Positions 1 through 4,833 of a DNA stretch of 6,088 nucleotides are shown piece after piece (positions within the stretch are counted from its first letter, which is position 1; each line of letters starts with the position of its first letter). Origin of the DNA: an uncultured bacterium (GTDB lineage Bacteria > Bacillota > Clostridia > Lachnospirales > Lachnospiraceae); assembly GCA_946543095.1 (NCBI GenBank), contig CAMNLO010000107.1:1-6088 (forward strand). Reading direction: 5' to 3'. Made by a program: the position numbers and the translations under genes. The notes below the pieces were generated by a model, which was given only the letters and a program-made list of their open reading frames with translations, was not told the DNA's origin and searched no databases.

Positions 1-397
1 GAAAGGCCGGATTTAAGCCCGCGGCGTCAAAGTGGTTTCTGAGTAAGAAGCTGCAGAAGCTGTCGATGGTGGTGATCTTCGCGTTGTGGATCAGAACGGA
101 CTGCCTGGCCAGATGGGCGTTTGCCGGGTCCTTTGCGCATTCCTCCCGGATGGCGGACAGGATCCTCTCCCGCATTTCCGCCGCGGCAGCCCTGGTAAAG
201 GTCACCACCAGGAGACGGTCGATATCGATCGGCTGCGAAGCTGCCGTGGGCTGCGAAGCTGCCGTGGGTTCCTCCATGATACGGGCAAGGATCCGCCTGG
301 TGAGCACCGCGGTCTTGCCGGAGCCCGCCGCCGCGCTCACCAGCACATTGCAGCTCCTTACATCGATGACTTCCTGCTGCTCCTTAGTGAACTTCAT
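1..397 (-). CDS. addA: AddA, ATP-dependent helicase/nuclease subunit A (N-terminal 132 codons; 3' end outside window)
   Basis: AddA is the UvrD/Rep-like (SF1A) helicase and nuclease subunit of AddAB, which unwinds and resects double-strand DNA ends to load RecA. Only the N-terminus is visible: a Q-motif-like start (TKEQQEVID, residues 4-12), Walker A AAAGSGKT (22-29, with K28 and T29), the motif Ia segment VVTFTRAAAAEM (64-75) and a TIDSFC segment (110-115), in the order seen in AddA. The frame is open to the window edge, so the truncation is only an edge effect. The ATG at 395-397 is chosen because it places the Q-motif at the usual distance and has AGGAG (408-412) ten bases upstream. It lies 62 bases after the addB stop, so the two are surely co-transcribed. 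Residues 44-55 (PTAASQ twice) come from an exact 18-base tandem repeat and are absent from the B. subtilis protein as I remember it. Identification is very secure. Confidence 0.96.
   Translation of the reverse strand, partial: MKFTKEQQEVIDVRSCNVLVSAAAGSGKTAVLTRRILARIMEEPTAASQPTAASQPIDIDRLLVVTFTRAAAAEMRERILSAIREECAKDPANAHLARQSVLIHNAKITTIDSFCSFLLRNHFDAAGLNPAF
231..268 (-). repeat. Exact 18-base tandem duplication inside addA
   Basis: The 18-base unit GCTGCGAAGCTGCCGTGG (plus-strand sense) occurs at 232-249 and again, without mismatch, at 250-267; period-18 identity runs from 231 to 268. Because 18 is a multiple of three it keeps the frame and gives PTAASQ twice, followed by P, at AddA residues 44-56. 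It falls between Walker A and the conserved IDIDRLLVVTFT strand, in a region likely to be a surface loop. Perfect identity suggests a recent or easily re-copied duplication. Confidence 0.9.
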
Positions 398-407
398 GCC
401 CGTTCTT

Positions 408-412
408 CTCCT
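408..412 (-). promoter_or_regulatory. Ribosome binding site of addA
   Basis: AGGAG on the minus strand, ten bases before the addA ATG. The site lies just past the last repeat unit of the addB/addA junction, so it is specific to addA rather than part of the repeats. The spacing is slightly long but workable. Confidence 0.6.
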
Positions 413-415
413 GTT

Positions 416-520
416 TCATCAGCTCCTTCATCATTCCCCTGCTTCGTCAGTCCCTTTATTTATTCCGGCCCTGTTGCATCAGCTTCCTGTTCATTCCCCT
501 GCGTCATCAGCTCCTTCATC
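416..520 (-). repeat. Degenerate 28-32-base tandem repeat spanning the addB stop and the addB-addA spacer
   Basis: Four related units are visible in plus-strand sense, beginning near 416, 444, 476 and 504 (spacings 28, 32 and 28). Their cores are tcatcagctccttcatc at 416-432 and, identically over 17 bases, at 504-520; a diverged cgtcagtccctttat version at 445-459; and catcagcttcctgttcat at 477-494. The string tcattcccctgc is also repeated exactly at 431-442 and 491-502. Seen at a 60-base period, 403-459 matches 463-519 at 43 of 57 positions. The array encodes the last residues of AddB (from about residue 1114) and continues past its stop codon. Confidence 0.8.
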
Positions 521-3500
521 TTTGCCATGGCCTCCCGGTCGGAGATGACGCTTACCCGTTCCCTGCAGCCGGGGATCCTTATGTCAAAGCCGCAGGCCTT
601 TCTGAATTCACAATACATGCAGGGGGTCCTGTCCTGAAACCGGAGGGGCTGAAGGGGGATCTCCCCGGAGAGGATCCTGCTGCCCAGCTCCTTCACCTTT
701 CTCTTCCCGTAATTCCCGATGGCGGCAAACTCCTCCTTGTCCGCCACCCCTGAGGTGGCTGTGAAGCTTCCGTCCTTCTTATATCCCGCGGGGACCACCT
801 CCGAAGAAGCACCCGCCCCCAGGCTTTCGTCAAAGAGCTTCACCTGGTCTGCGCGGATCAGGCCGGAGGGCATATAGCTCTTCTGCCATGCGTTCTCCTG
901 CTTCCTGACGGTCTCCACGCTCATCACGGGATCCTGCACCGGAAGATAGAACATGCCTCCCGGGGCAAGCCTGCCGCCGAATTTCTCCTTCAGGGCGCCG
1001 ATGGCCGCTTCCATGTAGACGGGCAGCTGCAGCTCGATCCCTTCATATACCGCAGAGGCCCGGAATTTCTTCGCGCCGGTCTTATAATCCACGATCTTCA
1101 GGAAGGCGCCCTCCTCCGTTTCGGCGATATCCGCCCGGTCAATGCGTCCGTGACAGGTAAGGCGGACATTGCTTCCCGAAACGGGAACATAAATGGGGTC
1201 CTCTCCCATATCCCGGACCTCCAGCTCATAAAAGGCCTCCCGGAAGACGCCTTTGCTCAGCTGGTTTCTGAAGGCTTTCAGGGAACGCACCAGGATCCTC
1301 TGAAACTGCGTGATCAGGTAGCTGTTTCTGGCAGTGGAGGAAAACAGGGCCTCCCCATAGCTGTCGCAGATCTGCCGGATCACCGGGGGCACCAGCTTTT
1401 CCGGCAGCTCGTCGGGGAAATCCCTTAAGGTATAGCCCTCCTGTTCCAGATATCCGGGGATCATCTGGAGCGCCGCATGGAGAACGGTCCCAGTGTCCAC
1501 GGCGGAATAGTCTGCCTCGCTCCTTTCCCGCAGCTTCAGACCGTAGCGCAGGAAATGGGCGTAGGGGCAGCCGGAATAGGCCTCCAGCCGGCTGATGGAG
1601 GTGTGCAGGGTGGGGCCGAAGAGCTGCAGGGAAACCCCAGTGGGCAGAGGGTGCTCCCTGTAGGAGAGACAGGCTGCCTTCAGAAGCTTCCGGTACAGCG
1701 CCGGATCCCACTTCGCATAGAAATACCGGAGCAGCCCCTGATCCTCTTTCCTTAAGCTTTCCGCAAGGGCAGTCCTCCCGGAGGCCGCAGTTTCTATGCT
1801 CTCTATTCTTTCCTCTTCTTCGGGGCGCCTGAGGGGGATCCCCGGAAACAGGCTCCTAAGCTCGGAGACCAGATAGGAGGGGCGCACGGAGCTGCCTTCC
1901 CCGTCCACCCGGTACCAGGAAAGAAACAGCCTTTCCATTGGCCTGGTCAGGTTCATATAGAGGTAGAGCCGCTGGGTAAACTGAAGCTGTCTGCCGGAGG
2001 GGGAAAGCTCATAGCCTGCCCTGAGCAGAAGCTCCCTGTCCAGCTGGCTCAAAAGCCCGCCGCCTGCGGAGCTTTTCGGGATATTGGCATCCCCCGCCCC
2101 CAGAAAGAACAGGATTTTGATATTCCCCGCAAGCCGGGTCCGCTCCATATCCCCGATCAGGACCCGGTCCACGTTCTGGGGAATCCTGCCGATGCGGATC
2201 TCGGAGATGCCGGAGCTCAGGATATCCAGAAACTCACGGGCATTCAGCTTTTCCTCCCCCAGAAGGGAATGGATCTGATCCAGCAGATCGATCATATAGC
2301 GGTACACCTGGCTGTATTCCATGGCAGAGGAGCTTTCTCCCCGCTCCTCAAAGGCTTTCGCGTATGCCGCAAGCTTTTCCTCTGCCCGGACCCGGACAAA
2401 GAGGCTGTACAGCCTCTCGCACCAGGAGGCCGCTGTGTCCGTCCCGGGACCCGCAAGCAGCTCTCCCAGATCCGAAAGGAGCCGCTCCCTGAGGGCATTC
2501 AGCTCCTGCAGCTCCTCCGCGGAAAGCTCCAGCTTTTTCGTGTAGACAAAAGCATTCTCGTAGGCCTTTCTTCCCCGGAGGCCGTAGGCCACCATATACA
2601 GCTCCAGTCTGTCCGCCTCCGGAAGGCTGAAGCTGCTGATGCCGCTGCGGAGGAACCGCAGCACGGCATCCAGCTGAAAGCCCCCCGAAAGGATCTCCAG
2701 CGCCCCTTCCGAAAGCTCCACCAGAGGATTCATGCGCAGATTGTTCGTCTCATCCAGAAAGCAGGGAATGCCGAAGACCTTCGTTTCGATGTCGATCCAG
2801 TCCCGGTAGGGCTCCATATCCCCCAGGATAATGGCCATATCCCGGTATTGACAGCCTTCCCTGGTGAGGGCACGGATCTGCCTGCACACATCCCTCAGCT
2901 CCGCGGCAGGGTTTGAATACTCCGCGATCCGGATATCCTCATAGCCTCCGCTTTGGGGCGGGGTCTCTTTCCTGCTGCCCCGGAAGAGCTGTTTTTCCAG
3001 TGTTTCCAGCTCTTTGCTCTTTGTAAAGCGCAGGCTCTTTGTCAGGAGGATATCCTGTTCCCTTTCGATGCCGTTTTCAAAGGCCATGGCCTCCAGAAGC
3101 TCTCTGGTCTTTTTACTGAGGCAAAACAGCTCCTCCTCCCGGATGGTCTTCTCAGCCGCAGCCGGATCCACGGTCAGAACCACCACCACCCGGCTGCAGA
3201 CCTTCAACAACCCCTCCACCACCTTCAGCTGGATGGGGGTAAAGCCCGTAAACCCGTCAAAGGCCAACACAGAGCCTCTCAGAAACTCCAGCTTCGGGAT
3301 GATCCTGCAGAGGACGTTCAGTGCCTCCTCGGAGGTCAGGTAGTGCTCTCCCAGATAGCCCCGGAAGGCCTTGTAGAGCACCTGCAGATCCGAAAGCTTT
3401 GCCTTCAGGCTTCCATGTCCCGCCGCCGCGCTCTTAAGCTCCTCCACCCCCTCGGGAGAGATGCCGTACTGCATGAATTCCGACAGCACGGACTTCACCT

Positions 3501-3858
3501 CGTGGATAAATCCCTCTTTCGAGAGCTTTGAGGACAGCATGGGAAGCTCCTCCTTATGCTCTCCCGCCAGATGCCTGAGGATCAGGTTTTTCCCGGTGTC
3601 ATCCAGAATGGGGCGGTTTACCCCCTGATCCCGGAAGGCCCTGTAGGTCAGGCGGCCGAAGCTTAAAATATCCAGGTTCAGAATGCCCCGGTCCGGATGC
3701 ATGGAAACGATATCCTTCTGGGTCTGCATGGTGAACTGGTCCGGCACGCACAGGTAGAAGCTGCGGTCCGGCTCTTTGATGGAATTGCTGATAAAATCAC
3801 GGTAAAGGGCGGTGCTTTTTCCGGAACCAGAACCGCCCAGAATGAATTGCAGGCTCAA
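460..3858 (-). CDS. addB: AddB, ATP-dependent helicase/deoxyribonuclease subunit B
   Basis: AddB is the second subunit of AddAB; in the family it contributes a RecB-type nuclease domain and an iron-sulfur cluster and scans for the Chi signal. At 1132 residues it is close to normal length. Visible features: Walker A GGSGSGKS (residues 8-15, K14) at the extreme N-terminus; a degenerate helicase body (about 20-750); and a C-terminal PD-(D/E)XK nuclease with H794 (GTVLHAAL), D907 (GRIDRAD), D924/K926 (VDYKTG) and Q944 (ELQLPVY). Four cysteines, C764 (SGCPYAHF) and C1080, C1083, C1089 (CMYCEFRKAC), match the split 4Fe-4S arrangement known for AddB. The start is TTG at 3856-3858: an in-frame TGA lies at 3868-3870, and from there only ATT (3859-3861) and TTG could open the frame before the MSLQFILGGSGSGKS sequence. 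The last ~20 residues are low-complexity and repeat-derived. Nothing suggests inactivation. Confidence 0.97.
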   Translation of the reverse strand: MSLQFILGGSGSGKSTALYRDFISNSIKEPDRSFYLCVPDQFTMQTQKDIVSMHPDRGILNLDILSFGRLTYRAFRDQGVNRPILDDTGKNLILRHLAGEHKEELPMLSSKLSKEGFIHEVKSVLSEFMQYGISPEGVEELKSAAAGHGSLKAKLSDLQVLYKAFRGYLGEHYLTSEEALNVLCRIIPKLEFLRGSVLAFDGFTGFTPIQLKVVEGLLKVCSRVVVVLTVDPAAAEKTIREEELFCLSKKTRELLEAMAFENGIEREQDILLTKSLRFTKSKELETLEKQLFRGSRKETPPQSGGYEDIRIAEYSNPAAELRDVCRQIRALTREGCQYRDMAIILGDMEPYRDWIDIETKVFGIPCFLDETNNLRMNPLVELSEGALEILSGGFQLDAVLRFLRSGISSFSLPEADRLELYMVAYGLRGRKAYENAFVYTKKLELSAEELQELNALRERLLSDLGELLAGPGTDTAASWCERLYSLFVRVRAEEKLAAYAKAFEERGESSSAMEYSQVYRYMIDLLDQIHSLLGEEKLNAREFLDILSSGISEIRIGRIPQNVDRVLIGDMERTRLAGNIKILFFLGAGDANIPKSSAGGGLLSQLDRELLLRAGYELSPSGRQLQFTQRLYLYMNLTRPMERLFLSWYRVDGEGSSVRPSYLVSELRSLFPGIPLRRPEEEERIESIETAASGRTALAESLRKEDQGLLRYFYAKWDPALYRKLLKAACLSYREHPLPTGVSLQLFGPTLHTSISRLEAYSGCPYAHFLRYGLKLRERSEADYSAVDTGTVLHAALQMIPGYLEQEGYTLRDFPDELPEKLVPPVIRQICDSYGEALFSSTARNSYLITQFQRILVRSLKAFRNQLSKGVFREAFYELEVRDMGEDPIYVPVSGSNVRLTCHGRIDRADIAETEEGAFLKIVDYKTGAKKFRASAVYEGIELQLPVYMEAAIGALKEKFGGRLAPGGMFYLPVQDPVMSVETVRKQENAWQKSYMPSGLIRADQVKLFDESLGAGASSEVVPAGYKKDGSFTATSGVADKEEFAAIGNYGKRKVKELGSRILSGEIPLQPLRFQDRTPCMYCEFRKACGFDIRIPGCRERVSVISDREAMAKMKELMTQGNEQEADATGPE

Positions 3859-3917
3859 AATACCCCCTCACCCCCATGCAGGTGCCATTCCCCCCGGATT
3901 TCGAGGGGGTATTTTGA
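3855..3917 (-). promoter_or_regulatory. Perfect 15-bp inverted repeat that could hide the addB ribosome binding site and start codon
   Basis: On the minus strand TCAAAATACCCCCTC (3917-3903) is exactly complementary to GAGGGGGTATTTTGA (3869-3855), with a 33-base loop. The 3' arm contains the whole Shine-Dalgarno-like run and the TTG initiation codon. Transcribed from upstream, the RNA would fold into a hairpin that occludes initiation of addB. That the arms are perfect is directly seen; that they control translation is inference. Alternatives are a DNA-level pair of protein sites or a copy of a dispersed palindromic intergenic repeat. There is no U-run after either arm, so it does not look like a terminator. 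Confidence 0.6.
3863..3869 (-). promoter_or_regulatory. Ribosome binding site that fixes the TTG start of addB
   Basis: The minus strand reads TGAGGGGGTATTTTGAGC just before addB. GAGGGGG is the only purine-rich Shine-Dalgarno-like run at a suitable distance (four bases between the run and TTG). It sits within the 3' arm of the 15-bp inverted repeat, so its access may depend on RNA folding. The match to AGGAGG is imperfect. Confidence 0.6.
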
Positions 3918-3929
3918 CCCCTCCGGGGG
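3891..3929 (-). promoter_or_regulatory. Alternative helix in the addB leader that would free the ribosome binding site
   Basis: Upstream of the 15-bp repeat, GAGGGGT (3923-3917) can pair with ACCCCCTC (3910-3903) around a six-base loop with one bulged C, and CCCCCG (3929-3924) can pair with CGGGGG (3896-3891) to extend it, leaving a six-base bulge on one side. This uses the same 3903-3917 segment that otherwise pairs with the ribosome binding site, so the two folds exclude each other. The alternative has about 13 mostly G-C pairs against 15 mixed pairs, so the two may be comparable in stability. No folding energy was calculated. Confidence 0.45.
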
Positions 3930-3940
3930 ATTCCAATGAC

Positions 3941-3960
3941 AGCCCGGCAGGACACGGGCT
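3941..3960 (-). other. Short hairpin in the addB leader
   Basis: AGCCCG (3960-3955) and CGGGCT (3946-3941) form a perfect 6-bp inverted repeat with an 8-base loop. It starts one base after the 3962-3985 hairpin, so the two could stack in the RNA. No U-run follows, so it is not a recognisable intrinsic terminator. Function unknown. Confidence 0.45.
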
Positions 3961-3961
3961 C

Positions 3962-3985
3962 CAAACTGCACTGAAGCACAGTTTG
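3962..3985 (-). other. Ten-base-pair hairpin with a four-base loop after the HAD phosphatase gene
   Basis: On the minus strand CAAACTGTGC (3985-3976) folds onto GTGCAGTTTG (3971-3962) around the loop TTCA. Seven outer pairs are perfect; of the inner three, two are U-G wobbles and one is C-G. The wobbles pair only in minus-strand RNA (they would be C-A mismatches in the opposite transcript), which favours an RNA role in the addB-directed transcript. It begins 20 bases after the phosphatase stop. No U-run follows the stem, so a standard terminator is not supported; it might instead be an mRNA-stability or processing element. Confidence 0.55.
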
Positions 3986-4005
3986 TCGATGAAGATCTGT
4001 GTTGT

Positions 4006-4833
4006 TTATAAAACAAGCTCCCGCAGGGCAAAAGCGACGCCGTCTTCCTCGTTGGTTTTCGTCACATAATCCGATACGGCCTTGACTTCGGGGGCCGCGT
4101 TGCCCATAGCCACGCCGCAGCCCGCCTTCCGGATCATATCCAGGTCGTTTTCGGAATCCCCCATGGCCATGGTCTCCTTCGCCGGCATCCCGAGGCTTTC
4201 CGCCAGCCTGAGCAGGGCTGCCCCCTTGGTGGCGCTTTGCTTTGTGATCTCCCTGTTTCCGTAGCCGCCGGAAACGGAGACGAACCGGGGATAGTTCCGC
4301 ATGATCATATCAAGCGCCTCCCGCTGGGCATCCCCCTCCGGGAAATTTGCGGTGAGCTTGCAGAGAGAAAGTCGTTTCTCCGAAAGGAAGGCGCTGAGAT
4401 CCTCCACATCCTCCCGGGAGCGGAGCATGAACTGCTTCATGGACTCCAGAATGTTCAGGCCTGCCACCTTATCCCTGTCCCTCCTGTCCCGGTAGATATG
4501 ATCCAGGCTGAAGGCATCCACGATCATGCCCTTATCCGCCATGGCTTTTAAGAGCTCTCCGTATTCCTCAAAGGCAAGCAGGTCCTGATCCACCGGCCTT
4601 CCCTCCCGGTCGAACACGGCGGCGCCGTTGCAGGCAATGCCGTAGGAAAAACCGGGGAGGGCCTTCACCTCCTCCGGGATATCCCGAAAGAGGCGGCCCG
4701 TGGCGGCGCAGATCCGGACACCCCGTTTGGACACCTCGGAAAGGGCGTTTATGGTCGCCTCCGTGATCTTTTTCTCATCGGTGTAGACAGTCCCGTCAAG
4801 ATCCAAGGCGATGAGTCCGAAATGCCTTTTCAT
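4006..4833 (-). CDS. Cof-type HAD-superfamily phosphatase (class IIB)
   Basis: This is a complete 275-residue soluble phosphatase, a normal length for the Cof/YidA/YbiV group, which removes phosphate from sugar phosphates, nucleotides or cofactors such as FMN and PLP; the substrate cannot be read from sequence. All four HAD motifs are present: DLDGT (residues 11-15, nucleophile D11, acid/base D13), AATGR (43-47, T45), K203 in the ATKGAAL segment, and GDSENDLDM (225-233), whose acidic residues bind magnesium. CNGAA (68-72) marks the end of the first core segment and a C2-type cap fills roughly residues 80-195. The ATG (4831-4833) overlaps the permease stop as ATGA; a weak AAGG lies only one base upstream and GGAG much further off, so translation probably depends on ribosomes finishing the permease. 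The neighbouring permease might hint at a nucleotide-related substrate, but that is only inference. Confidence 0.94.
   Translation of the reverse strand: MKRHFGLIALDLDGTVYTDEKKITEATINALSEVSKRGVRICAATGRLFRDIPEEVKALPGFSYGIACNGAAVFDREGRPVDQDLLAFEEYGELLKAMADKGMIVDAFSLDHIYRDRRDRDKVAGLNILESMKQFMLRSREDVEDLSAFLSEKRLSLCKLTANFPEGDAQREALDMIMRNYPRFVSVSGGYGNREITKQSATKGAALLRLAESLGMPAKETMAMGDSENDLDMIRKAGCGVAMGNAAPEVKAVSDYVTKTNEEDGVAFALRELVL

Noticed and set aside
417..419. ATG within the spacer as an alternative addA start
   Set aside because: It is out of frame with addA and its frame stops at TAA (384-386) after a few codons; the purine run before it is also too close.
86..637. Plus-strand open frame of 183 codons across the addA start and addB end
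   Set aside because: It is antisense to addA and addB and its apparent internal repeats are merely the complement of the minus-strand tandem repeats.
1226..1711. Minus-strand frame of 161 codons inside addB
   Set aside because: It is an out-of-frame shadow: the addB frame here carries the conserved nuclease and cysteine motifs without interruption.
2269..2916. Plus-strand open frame of 215 codons
   Set aside because: It lies wholly antisense to the well-supported addB coding region, shows no recognisable domain, and is expected from the codon bias of GC-rich DNA.
3941..3985. Intrinsic terminator after the phosphatase gene
   Set aside because: Stems are present but neither is followed by a run of T on the minus strand; the T-rich part is inside the stem.
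3920..4016. Promoter for addBA
   Set aside because: TTGTTT (4011-4016) and TCGACA (3984-3989) were considered as -35 boxes, but neither has a credible TATAAT-like box about 17 bases downstream. A promoter may exist but I cannot support one.
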